A stretch of 64,000 nt of DNA from Bacillota bacterium (GTDB taxonomy: Bacteria > Bacillota > Clostridia > Lachnospirales > Lachnospiraceae). Location of the stretch: assembly GCA_023392615.1 (NCBI GenBank), contig JAEVYT010000036.1, positions 248,001 through 312,000 on the forward strand, read 5' to 3'. This document shows positions 44,757 through 55,019 of this stretch, piece after piece. Within the stretch, counting starts at the first letter, position 1. The number at the start of each line of letters is the position of its first letter. The notes below the pieces were generated by a model. The model saw nothing but the letters and a program-made list of their open reading frames with translations. It had not been told where the DNA came from and made no database searches. The position numbers and the translations under genes were made by a program.

Positions 44757-44796
44757 AAAAAAGTTCAGTGCAAATTCATGGCAACTGAACTTTTTT
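44757..44796. terminator. bidirectional terminator between the two anti-sigma genes
   Basis: AAGTTCAGT and ACTGAACTT form a nine-pair stem flanked by A runs on the left and T runs on the right, giving T tracts on both strands. It lies between convergent genes, eight bases after one stop and 57 bases from the other. Confidence 0.9.
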
Positions 44797-44852
44797 ATTA
44801 TATGGGGTTGTTGCTTTAGATAACCAAACCTTTTTCACCTGAAATAACTTTG

Positions 44853-46259
44853 CTATTTAACAGATAATATGATACGATCTCCTTTGTATCCCTTTTCATT
44901 AATAGAACTCTTAAAGGTTATCGTTTTATTTATTACGCTGCCATCCTTACACTTAATGATCAAATCCATCTTGGTGGACGAAATTTCTTGATTAAGAATT
45001 CCGCTTATAATCCTATCAACCTCTTTGTCATCATTCTTTTTAGCAAGATCGTTTAGGTGGTTGAAGTCATATCCATAATCTTTGCTCTTTGGTTTAAAAT
45101 AGATCGAGTATAAACTCTTTCTATCTTTTTGAGCACTGTATGGTACCATAAGTTTCTTCCCATAACTTTTAATTTGAAGCCCCTCCAAATCTGATTTTGT
45201 TGCTTTACAAAACTCTCCCTTATTCAAAGCAAAGCTTAGAGAATCGATATTATCGCCTTTTACATCAAGCGAGTAACTATATACTAAGGTCGTCTCCTTA
45301 TAATCAGTGCTATAGGCTACTGCACGCAATGCATTATCATAATGTGGTTTGATTTTAATGTTTATTTTGTTTCTCTCATCAAGAAATAGTTCTTTCTGGG
45401 TATTCATTGTATCATTCGACTTCTTAACATCCGAAGCCCCCTGGGAGTCTGAGTTATTCTGAGAATCAGATCCTTTGTTCCATTCATCTTGTAATTGTTT
45501 TAAGTAATCTGCTGCCTTTTTAGGATCTGCTTTTGAAGAATCAAGTACTAGATCAAATAATACATTGGTTCCCTTGTAATTTTTATTTACGCTGATTAAG
45601 CCTGTTTTTTTATCATACTTAAATGCATTTACATTATAGAATGGTGAATCTGATACTGCCAAATAAATCGCTTTATTCGCAAACACTTCAATGTTATCAC
45701 ACTCAATAATTCTGTAAAGAGTGCCATTAATTACTTTCTCGGTATAACTTCCATTCATACTCACAATATTATAAGTCCAAGGCTCTAACCCGCTGATTAG
45801 AGGTGATATAAATAAATCAAGACTATCACCGTCCATCATCTTATCCCCATTTGCCTTATCTATAGCAACCGCAATATAAATTCTGTCCGGATGAAGTTCC
45901 CAGGCTGATCCTGTTCTTTCGCTAATTGACTTTCCGGTTACATGTCCTAAATACGTAACCTTATATAACCCATCGGTAACTGTTTTCTCTGCTTCCTTAC
46001 CATCCTTATCAAATGCGTTTGATAGTTTCTTATCATCCAGTTGTTCAGCTGTTTTACCCGGTGATAAGTACTGATATGCCGCATAAGCCGTTGCAGGAAT
46101 AACAAGGATACATAATATAATTGCTGCCGCCATAGCCCACTTTTTACTATTCATTTTCATATTGCCACTCTCCTTCATTAAGAACTTAATATTCAACTCA
46201 TCTGAAGGGTTCTTTGTCGGAGATAAGGCAATCTTTAGAATTTTATCTATATCATTCAT
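44853..46259 (-). CDS. membrane-anchored anti-sigma factor, second module
   Basis: The protein has 468 residues. A short cytoplasmic part (DKILKIALSPTKNPSDELN) precedes one membrane segment at ~41-65 (WAMAAAIILCILVIPATAYA), then an extracellular region with a low-complexity linker SDSQNNSDSQGASD near residue 270 and a second beta-rich domain. The plan is that of the anti-sigma factor in the opposite module, but the sequences are clearly divergent. It overlaps its sigma gene by 8 bases and has GGAGG before the ATG. It probably binds the sigma factor and senses an outside signal. Confidence 0.85.
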   Translation of the reverse strand: MNDIDKILKIALSPTKNPSDELNIKFLMKESGNMKMNSKKWAMAAAIILCILVIPATAYAAYQYLSPGKTAEQLDDKKLSNAFDKDGKEAEKTVTDGLYKVTYLGHVTGKSISERTGSAWELHPDRIYIAVAIDKANGDKMMDGDSLDLFISPLISGLEPWTYNIVSMNGSYTEKVINGTLYRIIECDNIEVFANKAIYLAVSDSPFYNVNAFKYDKKTGLISVNKNYKGTNVLFDLVLDSSKADPKKAADYLKQLQDEWNKGSDSQNNSDSQGASDVKKSNDTMNTQKELFLDERNKINIKIKPHYDNALRAVAYSTDYKETTLVYSYSLDVKGDNIDSLSFALNKGEFCKATKSDLEGLQIKSYGKKLMVPYSAQKDRKSLYSIYFKPKSKDYGYDFNHLNDLAKKNDDKEVDRIISGILNQEISSTKMDLIIKCKDGSVINKTITFKSSINEKGYKGDRIILSVK

Positions 46260-46776
46260 AGTCTAAATCCTCCAAATATAACTTTAATAAGCTTCTTCCC
46301 TTATGAAGTCTACTTTTTACTGTACCCATAGGAATATGCAATATTCTACCAATCTCTTCGACAGACATTTCAGCAGTATAGTACATATATAGCACAGTTC
46401 GTATTTTTTCAGGAAGCTTCTTTACACCGATTTGCACAGCTTGGATCGTTTCTTTCTGAATCACTACTTCCTCCGGCTGGCTATTCGGATCTTCTATATC
46501 ATTCATAAGATTTTCACCGTAATTACCAATTTGACCATACTTCTGCCTTACAGCAAATTTCTTTTTATGATTCTGCCAGATCTTTACTGAGATTCCTATC
46601 AGATAACTTTTAGGGTTGCCACTGCCATCAAGTTTGTGGCATAACTCGACAGCTTTTAGGATGGTATCTTGATATAAATCATCTGCCTCAATTTTACTTC
46701 CGGTAAGGTTACAACAAAAGCTATATATATGCTTACCATGCTCGATTATAAGTTGTTGTAGCTCATCTGCTGTCAT
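46252..46776 (-). CDS. ECF-type RNA polymerase sigma factor, second module
   Basis: The protein has 174 residues. Region 2 has GSKIEADDLYQDTILKAVEL and NPKSYLIGISVKIWQNHKKK; region 4 has MYYTAEMSVEEIGRILHI followed by GTVKSRLHKGRSLLK. It is a SigW/SigM-like ECF protein. AAGGGGA precedes the ATG. Its anti-sigma gene follows with an 8-base overlap. Its promoter should lie in the ~240-base spacer shared with the giant protease gene, whose transcript ends on the other side of a hairpin. The protease is a possible, unproven, regulon member. Confidence 0.93.
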   Translation of the reverse strand: MTADELQQLIIEHGKHIYSFCCNLTGSKIEADDLYQDTILKAVELCHKLDGSGNPKSYLIGISVKIWQNHKKKFAVRQKYGQIGNYGENLMNDIEDPNSQPEEVVIQKETIQAVQIGVKKLPEKIRTVLYMYYTAEMSVEEIGRILHIPMGTVKSRLHKGRSLLKLYLEDLDYE

Positions 46777-46916
46777 ATACGAATCCCCTTCCGGTTTTTA
46801 TCAACAGTAATTTAACCATCCTATATAATATTGTAACGAAACAAGAAATGGTTCATTTAACTTGGCCTTTGGCTGCAGAATTTTTCATTTAATGTCATAA
46901 CAAGATAATGAAAAGC

Positions 46917-46956
46917 AAATGCCTTAGTACGTTATATACACGGCACTAAGGCATTT
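46917..46956 (-). terminator. terminator after the giant protease gene
   Basis: AAATGCCTTAGT and ACTAAGGCATTT form a perfect 12-pair stem around a 16-base loop. It lies about 65 bases after the protease stop, with T-rich sequence after it on the minus strand. Confidence 0.8.
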
Positions 46957-47020
46957 AATGATCACAATTAATCCAAAATCATAACAGCAACAAACTTCCC
47001 TGTTATATTCTCAAAATAAT

Positions 47021-50000
47021 TTACATTTTAATTTTTACAACTGATGAATAACTACTGTAAACCTTTTTACCGTTTACATTTCGATATGCTTTCACTTTAA
47101 AATAGTATGTCTTTCCCTTCACCAGCCCTGCCTTGGTATAGTGGGTTGATGTTAAGCTTGAAGCAAATTTATAAGTACCTGTAGAACTTGTTGCAAAATA
47201 CAATTCATAACCGGAAGCACCAGATACACTTACCCAAGATATTTTTGCAGACTTTGTTGAGGCTTTTGCTATCTTTAATGATGACGGTGTAGTAAGTGTA
47301 GGTTTTACTTCAATTATCTTCGAATAAGCACTATAGTTCGTTATACTGCCATCCTTTTGGTAAGCTCTTATTTTATAAAAATAAGTAGTTCCCGTAACCA
47401 ACGAAGTGTTTGCAAATGTTGTTGCATTAAGCGTATTAATCAACGAATAGGTGCCGTTTTTGTTGGTACTTCGATAAATCTGGTAACCGTTCGCACCTGT
47501 TACAGTATTCCATGATAATTTCACCGTATTGTAATTTGATACCTTTCCTATGACTCCACTTGGTATAAGTGTTGTCAATAATGATGTCCAGTGTGCATAC
47601 AAAGTTGTGCTTGCTTGAATAGAATACGGAAACGGAATTAACGAACCGCCCTTTGAGGCAGTGTACCAACCATCAAAACGATATCCTGTTCTTTGCGGAT
47701 TAACTGGAGGCATCATATATGATCCTTGAACAACGGTTTTTGGAGCAATCGTTGTGCCTCCTTGAGTATCAAATTTGATCGTACAGCCTTTGTATATATT
47801 AATAATTGAAACTGTAACGTATGTCATATTTCCAGCCACGTCAGTTGCATAAAATGTAAATGATCCGTTAGTAGTAAACGTGTGGCTCGTACTATTTAAT
47901 GAACCTTCATTAACGGTAGCATTTACCGTTACACTAGAATACGTCGGCGCAGTATTATATGGTTTAATAGTTATAATCGGTGCAGTTTTGTCTATGTTCG
48001 TAATCGTAACTGTTTTTGTGGTTACATTACCAGCTGCATCCGTGGCAACAAAGCTAAAGCTACCGTTTTTTGTAAAGGTATAGCTTGTTACATTCAGTTC
48101 ACCTTCATTCACGCTTGCAGTCACCACAATATCCTTATTCGTTGGTTGTGTTGTGAATGGATCCACAGAAATCACAGGTGGAGTTTTATCAATGTTCGTA
48201 ATTGTAACTGTGGTTGAAGTAACATTACCAGCCGCATCCGTAGCCACAAATTCAAAGCTTCCATTCTCGGTAAATTTATGGCTTTTTGCATTTATGGACC
48301 CCTCATTCGTTGAAGCAGTAACTGTAATATCCTTGTTTGTCAAAGCTACATTGTATGAATCGACAGTTATCTCTGGTGCAATCTTATCAATGTTTGTAAT
48401 TGTAACTGTAATTGAAGATTTTTTTCCAATACTAGAAGTCGCTTCGAATGTAAAGCTACCATTTTCAGTAAATGTATGAGTGGTTGCATTCAGGGTTCCT
48501 TGATCCGTTGTAGCAGTTACTACAATATTCTGATTGGTTGGTGACTTGACATAATCAGAAATTGTTATAACCGGTGACGGAGCCTGACTCAAGTCTTTCT
48601 GCGGTGCATATGTCACATCTGTGTCATTATTCGCTATAAGATTATTGATTATATTCATTGTTTGAGAACCTGCTGAAATATTCAAATAATTCTTGGATAT
48701 ATCAAGTGTATAAAGTTCCAAGTTTTTGATAGAGCCTATATCCGTAATCATATTTTCGCACAGATTAAGTGTCATTAAGTCCTTTAGATATACCAAAGAC
48801 GTAATATCGATTATACTATTTTTTGAAAGATCCAAATTATATAAATTAACCATACTCTTTAGCGTACTGATATCATTAATATTACAGTCCGACACGGATA
48901 ATCCAGATAAATCCAACGCCTTTATCGGAGTCAAATCCTTAAAATGATTTCCTGACATATCAAGGTATTCAAGTTTCGAAAGCTTACTCAAAGCACTCAG
49001 GCTAGTAATCTGATTTCCCGAAAGATCCAAGGAATATAGATTTGTTAACGTACTCAGTGCAGTGATATCTGTAATATTATTATGGGAAAGATCAAGCCAT
49101 CCAAAATCATTACCCATGTTCTTCAATTTCGATAAGGAAGAGATGTCGACAATTCCATTATATGACAAACTAAGGTCACTAAGGTTTGTTAAACTTCCCA
49201 AAACTGTAATATCCGAAATTTTATTATGTGATAGATCCAAAGCGGATAAATTCTTCATAACAGATAACACATGAATATCACTTATATTGTTATATGATAA
49301 ATCCAAACTCCCCTCTTCGGTGCCGATTTTATTCAAGCCCTCCAATGCCGTTATATCAGTAATTTGAGTTTTTGAAAGGTCTAGGGAAGTAAGCTCAGTT
49401 AACTTTGCAAGCGTACTTATATTATTAATGCTATTCTCTTCAAGATTAAGCACCTTAAGACTAACCAAGGACTGAAGGGGTGTGATATCTGAAATCTTAT
49501 TTTCACCTAAGTTAAGTTCCTTTAATTTTGATAACCCCGACAACGTTGTAATATCCGCAATGTCATTACCGTATAAATCCAATGTTGTCAGATTAACAGC
49601 GTATTCTATCCCAGTCAGATCTTTAATGTCACACGTGCTTAAATACAGCTCTTTTGGCATAGTCCTCATTTCACCACGTGTTATTACACCATCGGAATTT
49701 GTATCAACATCTTCATCTATCATCGCCTGCTTCAGATTATCATCTTTGAATACGACCGCCAGATCATCTTCCGGTTGCTTTTCATAAATTGTAAATTTGA
49801 CCTCTGTTTTATTACCATCATCACTGGACACAATAAGATCATGATCACCAATCTCAGATACAGTATCTCCGCTATTAAATGGCTTTCCATCCAAAAGTGC
49901 AGTACCATAGTCAAAGGTTATCGTTACGGAATTCAGATACGCCCTACCATCTTCTACTCCACTTACCTCAGGAGGAGCTCCGTACTCCTTTACTATTCTT

Positions 50001-53000
50001 TGATCAGCCATGCTGTACGTGTAGAAATCATATCGATCGGATAATTCCAACAAATCATAGTAGTCAGGAAGCTCACTAATCATCGTAAGATCCTCTTCCG
50101 AATATACTTCAGTATTAGTAAATATCAATCCATATTTCGCGAGAATAATATCACTATTCCCTAATGATTGTACCATTTCCGGAGTATCCGGATCATAAAC
50201 GCCGCCATTATAATATACATAGGTTCCATCATACAATGTAGTTTTATTATAATAATTCTGCCGATCAGTAGTATTGCCGATCATTGTTTCATTCGCGGTA
50301 TCATAATAATAAAGACTGCAACCAGTACTCCCTGATTCACCAATATAAAGGATATGTTCATCAGGATTAATTGCAAGGCTTGGATAATATACTAAATAAG
50401 TATTTACCTTCTTTTCAGCATGTGTATTAATATCATAGCGATAAACATCACACCACTGATCACGTTCGGCGTAGTACAGATAATTTCCTTCCTTTACAAT
50501 TTGATTCGGATCTGATTTAGTATAATATTTGTTAAGAATTTCTCCACTTGACATGCTAATTTCTATTATCTGATTGGCATCATCCATAGCAATAAATAAA
50601 GAATTACCTTCACTGATGATATCCGTTGGCTGACTTTTTAATATTATTGTTTTTTTAATGCCAAACGTTTTCTTATCAATAAAAAATACTGCTTTATCTT
50701 GTTTGGATATAGCATATAACATACCAGAGTTATCATCATAAACCCATTTGGTAAGTTCAGAGGTCATAGGCAGAGTTCTTTCGGAATCCGATGTCACGGT
50801 ACTGGTGACCGTGGTCGGTATCGGAGTTGATTTGGTACCATCAATCAATCCTATAACATTATCACCATTGATAATCCCCGCATTATTTGTGTAACAGGTT
50901 ATCTTACCACTACGATAAATATAGATACTTTTGTTATCGGATGAGGCAGTAATCAATGATACCGGTGTCTTATAGCTACCAACTTTTGTGTGTGTTTCCT
51001 CATTAAATATGTTATTGGCTGTGTACACCAATCCATTTTTCGCTAACATCACTTTATTTTTTCCATCATAGTCACCCTCTATATGTGAAACATCCTTCGG
51101 ATCAAAAGCTCTGCCGGCATAAAAAACATAGTTTCCATCATAAATTGGTCCTTGATCCGGATAAGGGTATCCGTATCCATTATTATATGACGATGTACCA
51201 ATAACCTTATTATCTGTGATACTGTAATAATTTAAATCCGAGCCGGATAAAGAGGTATCACCGATATACAATATATGATTCGTAGTATCTACAGCCAGTC
51301 CTGGATCATTGACGGAGCTGATATTTAATCTCGTTTCATTGCCTGTTGTCATATTATACTTGTTAACAGAACAAAACATATCAAATGCTGAATAAAACAG
51401 ATTATCTCCGTCCACGGCTAACTGATTCGGATCAGTTTTTGTGTAGTATTTATTTGTGATATTGCCACTAGCAACATCGACCTTGATAATCTGATGCGCA
51501 TCATCCAAGGCAATAAACAGAGAATTATTGTTATAGATGATATCCGTAGGCTGACTTTGTAATACCATCGTTTTTTCAATATTTAATGAACTCTTATTTA
51601 TGACAAACAAAGCTTTATCTTGTTTTGATATCGCATAAAGCTTATCGTTATTCTCATTATAAACCATCTTGGTCAGCTGAGAGGACATGTTTAATGCTTT
51701 TTCCTTCTCTGATACAGTAGTAGCACTGACGGTAGACGGTATTGGAGCCGGATAAGTGCCATCAACCAGATTAATTATAGAAGTCGCATCAATCGTTCCT
51801 TTACTGGCAGTATATCTGGTCAACTTTACTGTCTGGTAAGTATATAAATTAATATTATCCGCTGATGATAGAATCATGGATATGGAAGTTTTAAAGCTTC
51901 CAAGCTTTACATGAGTTTCTTCATCAAACACGCTATTCGCTGTATATGCCAATTTGTTTTTAGCGTAGATTATTTGATTGTTTCCATCATAATCACCCTC
52001 CATATGGGTAACATCGGTGGGGTTAAAGGCTCTGCCGGCATAGAATACATAATTTCCATCATAGAAAATTCCCTTCTGTGGAAAATAAAAACCATACCCC
52101 TCATCATAAGTTGTTTTAGCGATTATTTTATTATCTGTAATACTATAATAGTATAATTTCGAACCGGATGTACCATATTCTCCTAGATATATGATGTGAT
52201 TGGTGGCGTTGATTGCAATTTGTGGTTGAGAGATATAATTACCCGTATCCAATTTTATTTCATTCCCGGTATCAAGATTATAGCTGTAGATATAATACCC
52301 TCCACTTTGGTTCGTATAATAAAGAACAGAACCATCCTTTACCAATTGATTAGGGTCCGTTGTGGTTTGTATCGTTCTATCTATCGTATTACTTGTAGCA
52401 TCAACTACTATAATTTGCTTTAACGAATCAATAGCCAAATAAATTTTTCCATCACTTTGCATTATGTCAGTAGCCGCTGCAGATAAAGATAACGATTTAT
52501 CATTATACAAGGTAGTTGTATTAATATATCTCAGTGTCTTTCCGTCACTTGATAAAGCATATATATATTGATTTGTGGGATCCATCACCCACTTTGAAAG
52601 CTGAGGACAATCCACTGTAGTTGTAGTGGTTGTGTTATTGATTACCGTAAATATCACTGTTGTGGTATTACCTGCTGCATCGGTTACTACCAGTGTAAAA
52701 TCGCCATTCGTTCGTAGAATATACCCACTTTGTATAAGGTTCCCATTCAATAATGCAGTCCCTTCATTGAAAGAAATCGTTACTTGTCCGTCATAGGTTT
52801 TTCCATTTTCCACACCAGTAATAATTGGTTTGGTTTTATCAATTGTAAAATGATATGTTACACTGATACCATATGGGCTTGTTAATACCACGTTATAGCT
52901 TCCTTCTGCACTAACGACATAACCACTGTTGATCGCAGTACCATTCAAAGTTGCAGTGCCATAGTTAAACACAATCGACTTATCTGTATTATAGGAAGCA

Positions 53001-54637
53001 TTATTTTGAATACCAACCAGCTCAAGCGGAGTTGTATCAATCGTAAAATGTACTGTCGTTTTATTATTACTGCTATTTGTAACATCTAGCGTATAATTAC
53101 CACTAGTACTGATTGTTGTGCCGGAAGCAAACGAACTCCCGTTAAGTGTTGCTGTTCCACTACTAAATGTTATCGTTTTCGCAGTAGTATAAATACCATT
53201 ATCTTGCACTCCCAATACGATAGGGTGCTCGGCTGCTTGAACGATCTTTTGCGCATTAATCAAACCCCATCCATAATAATTATCATAGGAGGAAGTACCC
53301 AGGTCTGTGCTTGTTTCTTTGATTAGCTTTTCAAAATAATCCTGTGTTATACCATCATCCATTGATCTTGCTAGTGCTGCAACTGCCGCAACATAAGGTG
53401 ATGAAAATGAGGTTCCATTTACCTGAGAATATGCAGCTATTCCATCTGCGGAAGCAACCAATACACTTTCTCCGGGTGCACAAACATCAACTTGATTATT
53501 ATGTTGAGAGAAATAGGAAGATGTATTCGTATTATTAACTGCTGCTGCACTGATAACATGATTATAAGAAGCCGGATAACTATACTTCCCGCTATATGTA
53601 TTACTTGAACTTCCTTCATTGCCGGATGCAGCAACCACGATACAACCTTTACTATATGCATAATTAATCGCATCTTCCGTAGCTTTATCACTAACATAAC
53701 ATCCGAAGCTCATATTAATGACATCACAACCTTCATCAGCTGCCCTCATAATAGCTGAAATTACATCGTCGGAATAGATATCCCCATAAGGGTCTGCAAC
53801 CTTATAAGGTACTATAGACACATTCCAGCATGCGCCAGCAACACCTTTAAGATTATTCGTAGATGCTCCAATCACACTGGCTACCATGGTCCCATGGCCT
53901 ACCATATCTGAAGTTACTCCAACTGTATTATTATATACATCAAATCCTGTTAAAAAATTCGAACCTTGAAGATCTTCATGATAACGATATAAACCACTGT
54001 CAATAACGCCAACTTTAACCGTATTCGAGCCTTTGGTAGTATCCCATGCTGCTGGAAGATTCATATCAGGTAATGCCCACTGATTACTGAATTTTGGATC
54101 ATTTGGTGTTACTGCACTTAATTTTACCGCTACCGGATTTTCTATGTATTTAGTAATATCTGAATATGTTTTCTTAAATGAAGAAAGGTCTGATATTTCA
54201 ACCTTAAACATTCTTTGAGAACTATCAGCTAAAAGTTTATATTTAAACTTTGATACACATTGATATATATCACTTAGACTGGTACTATCATTAAACTTAA
54301 CAATATAACAATCCTTTTCTTTTGAGAATAAATCTTTTTCAGAAATTGACTGTTCATTATAACGATTTATCACATCATTGTTTTTCTCCTGATATGATTT
54401 TAATGAAAGTGATGCTCCTTGTTTTCTCGAATTATCAAAACTACCAAACGGATTCAGGTCATCCTTGCCTTTATCATCCTGAACCGTAGAATTTTCTACC
54501 TCTCCGTTGCCAGTTTGTGAACTAATTTCTGAAACTTTGCTAGACTGATTTGACCCTTCTTGCGCACTTACTAAGTCCGGCGTAATCTGCGAAAATACTA
54601 ATGATAAGACAATTAAAAAAGACAGTATTTTTTTCAA
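47021..54637 (-). CDS. giant secreted subtilisin-like serine protease with multidomain adhesin-type region
   Basis: The protein has about 2538 residues. A signal peptide (KKILSFLIVLSLVFSQI, then a Ser-Ala-Gln site) is followed by a propeptide and an S8 domain: Asp in VGVIDSGL near 215, His in GHGTMVAS near 253 and Ser in GTSFSSPYVAA near 412. After it come three short Ig-like units (~475-670), three propeller repeats (~680-1560), another Ig-like unit, an EF-hand-like DTNSDGVITRGEM, leucine-rich repeats (~1660-2000), four Ig-like units (~2025-2290), an InlB-type repeat and two FN3 domains. No LPxTG is present. The start is TTG with GGGGGA seven bases before it; a TTG five codons earlier overlaps that site. 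Confidence 0.9.
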   Translation of the reverse strand: MKKILSFLIVLSLVFSQITPDLVSAQEGSNQSSKVSEISSQTGNGEVENSTVQDDKGKDDLNPFGSFDNSRKQGASLSLKSYQEKNNDVINRYNEQSISEKDLFSKEKDCYIVKFNDSTSLSDIYQCVSKFKYKLLADSSQRMFKVEISDLSSFKKTYSDITKYIENPVAVKLSAVTPNDPKFSNQWALPDMNLPAAWDTTKGSNTVKVGVIDSGLYRYHEDLQGSNFLTGFDVYNNTVGVTSDMVGHGTMVASVIGASTNNLKGVAGACWNVSIVPYKVADPYGDIYSDDVISAIMRAADEGCDVINMSFGCYVSDKATEDAINYAYSKGCIVVAASGNEGSSSNTYSGKYSYPASYNHVISAAAVNNTNTSSYFSQHNNQVDVCAPGESVLVASADGIAAYSQVNGTSFSSPYVAAVAALARSMDDGITQDYFEKLIKETSTDLGTSSYDNYYGWGLINAQKIVQAAEHPIVLGVQDNGIYTTAKTITFSSGTATLNGSSFASGTTISTSGNYTLDVTNSSNNKTTVHFTIDTTPLELVGIQNNASYNTDKSIVFNYGTATLNGTAINSGYVVSAEGSYNVVLTSPYGISVTYHFTIDKTKPIITGVENGKTYDGQVTISFNEGTALLNGNLIQSGYILRTNGDFTLVVTDAAGNTTTVIFTVINNTTTTTTVDCPQLSKWVMDPTNQYIYALSSDGKTLRYINTTTLYNDKSLSLSAAATDIMQSDGKIYLAIDSLKQIIVVDATSNTIDRTIQTTTDPNQLVKDGSVLYYTNQSGGYYIYSYNLDTGNEIKLDTGNYISQPQIAINATNHIIYLGEYGTSGSKLYYYSITDNKIIAKTTYDEGYGFYFPQKGIFYDGNYVFYAGRAFNPTDVTHMEGDYDGNNQIIYAKNKLAYTANSVFDEETHVKLGSFKTSISMILSSADNINLYTYQTVKLTRYTASKGTIDATSIINLVDGTYPAPIPSTVSATTVSEKEKALNMSSQLTKMVYNENNDKLYAISKQDKALFVINKSSLNIEKTMVLQSQPTDIIYNNNSLFIALDDAHQIIKVDVASGNITNKYYTKTDPNQLAVDGDNLFYSAFDMFCSVNKYNMTTGNETRLNISSVNDPGLAVDTTNHILYIGDTSLSGSDLNYYSITDNKVIGTSSYNNGYGYPYPDQGPIYDGNYVFYAGRAFDPKDVSHIEGDYDGKNKVMLAKNGLVYTANNIFNEETHTKVGSYKTPVSLITASSDNKSIYIYRSGKITCYTNNAGIINGDNVIGLIDGTKSTPIPTTVTSTVTSDSERTLPMTSELTKWVYDDNSGMLYAISKQDKAVFFIDKKTFGIKKTIILKSQPTDIISEGNSLFIAMDDANQIIEISMSSGEILNKYYTKSDPNQIVKEGNYLYYAERDQWCDVYRYDINTHAEKKVNTYLVYYPSLAINPDEHILYIGESGSTGCSLYYYDTANETMIGNTTDRQNYYNKTTLYDGTYVYYNGGVYDPDTPEMVQSLGNSDIILAKYGLIFTNTEVYSEEDLTMISELPDYYDLLELSDRYDFYTYSMADQRIVKEYGAPPEVSGVEDGRAYLNSVTITFDYGTALLDGKPFNSGDTVSEIGDHDLIVSSDDGNKTEVKFTIYEKQPEDDLAVVFKDDNLKQAMIDEDVDTNSDGVITRGEMRTMPKELYLSTCDIKDLTGIEYAVNLTTLDLYGNDIADITTLSGLSKLKELNLGENKISDITPLQSLVSLKVLNLEENSINNISTLAKLTELTSLDLSKTQITDITALEGLNKIGTEEGSLDLSYNNISDIHVLSVMKNLSALDLSHNKISDITVLGSLTNLSDLSLSYNGIVDISSLSKLKNMGNDFGWLDLSHNNITDITALSTLTNLYSLDLSGNQITSLSALSKLSKLEYLDMSGNHFKDLTPIKALDLSGLSVSDCNINDISTLKSMVNLYNLDLSKNSIIDITSLVYLKDLMTLNLCENMITDIGSIKNLELYTLDISKNYLNISAGSQTMNIINNLIANNDTDVTYAPQKDLSQAPSPVITISDYVKSPTNQNIVVTATTDQGTLNATTHTFTENGSFTFEATSSIGKKSSITVTITNIDKIAPEITVDSYNVALTNKDITVTASTNEGSINAKSHKFTENGSFEFVATDAAGNVTSTTVTITNIDKTPPVISVDPFTTQPTNKDIVVTASVNEGELNVTSYTFTKNGSFSFVATDAAGNVTTKTVTITNIDKTAPIITIKPYNTAPTYSSVTVNATVNEGSLNSTSHTFTTNGSFTFYATDVAGNMTYVTVSIINIYKGCTIKFDTQGGTTIAPKTVVQGSYMMPPVNPQRTGYRFDGWYTASKGGSLIPFPYSIQASTTLYAHWTSLLTTLIPSGVIGKVSNYNTVKLSWNTVTGANGYQIYRSTNKNGTYSLINTLNATTFANTSLVTGTTYFYKIRAYQKDGSITNYSAYSKIIEVKPTLTTPSSLKIAKASTKSAKISWVSVSGASGYELYFATSSTGTYKFASSLTSTHYTKAGLVKGKTYYFKVKAYRNVNGKKVYSSYSSVVKIKM
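47786..48578 (-). repeat. four tandem Ig-like repeats in the protease gene
   Basis: Four units of about 67 codons share the phrases FTENGSF, VATDAAGNVT and ITNIDKT-P. They are similar enough for recombination-driven changes in number. They form the stalk near the C-terminus of the protease. Boundaries are approximate. Confidence 0.85.
48650..49640 (-). repeat. leucine-rich repeat block in the protease gene
   Basis: About fourteen 21-23-residue repeats of the internalin-like form LxxLDLSxNxIxDIxxLxxL, such as NLSALDLSHNKISDITVL. Such arrays usually make a curved protein-binding face. Boundaries are approximate. Confidence 0.88.
49990..52620 (-). repeat. three large propeller-type repeats in the protease gene
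   Basis: Three copies of about 305 codons begin with QLSKWV, QLTKMVY and ELTKWVY and share YAISKQDKA, QPTDII and KTDPNQL. Repeats two and three are the closest pair. The YVTN/PQQ-like strand pattern suggests beta-propellers. Boundaries are approximate. Confidence 0.8.
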
Positions 54638-54955
54638 TGTAGCTTCCCCCAATAATCAATATAATTTTTATTTTCATTTGTAATAAAAAAATTATATAAC
54701 TCATTTGTTCAGGCATGTACTAATATTGACTATACTTTATGTTATAGCTACAAAATACACAAATATTGATTACGCTTATATTTGTGCATTCAAAAACTTA
54801 ATTATCCCTTTTTAGCCATATTCATAACTGTATTTGATAATATTCCTACATAAATTTACATTTAAAATACTATCATTTCTTCCATTCTATGTCAATTAAT
54901 TCATACACTATATTATTAGTATTACTATCACCCGCTGCCCCAAATTACCCTTGCA

Positions 54956-55006
54956 AATACTTTACTAAAGTATTAAGATTGAAGTAGTTGCAAAAACAAC
55001 TATAAT
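54956..55006 (+). promoter_or_regulatory. marR promoter with two palindromic operators
   Basis: AATACTTT-ACT-AAAGTATT (54956-54974) is a perfect palindrome, and TAGTTG-CAAAAA-CAACTA (54985-55002) is a second one. The -10 TATAAT (55001-55006) overlaps the second, with TTGAAG at 54979-54984 as a possible -35 (16-base spacer). MarR-type regulators bind palindromes of this form, so autorepression is likely. Confidence 0.65.
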
Positions 55007-55019
55007 GAGAGGAGGATGT

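Noticed and set aside
46810..46837. Shared promoter motif between the two sigma genes (TTAC-AAT-TATATA-GGTTA blocks, compared with 42751-42779)
   Set aside because: An aligned comparison gave only about 13 of 22 identical bases in A/T-rich sequence, which chance can explain.
47880..49787. Several plus-strand frames inside the protease gene
   Set aside because: They are the antisense image of the repetitive Ig-like and leucine-rich coding sequence, which explains their repeated hydrophobic phrases.
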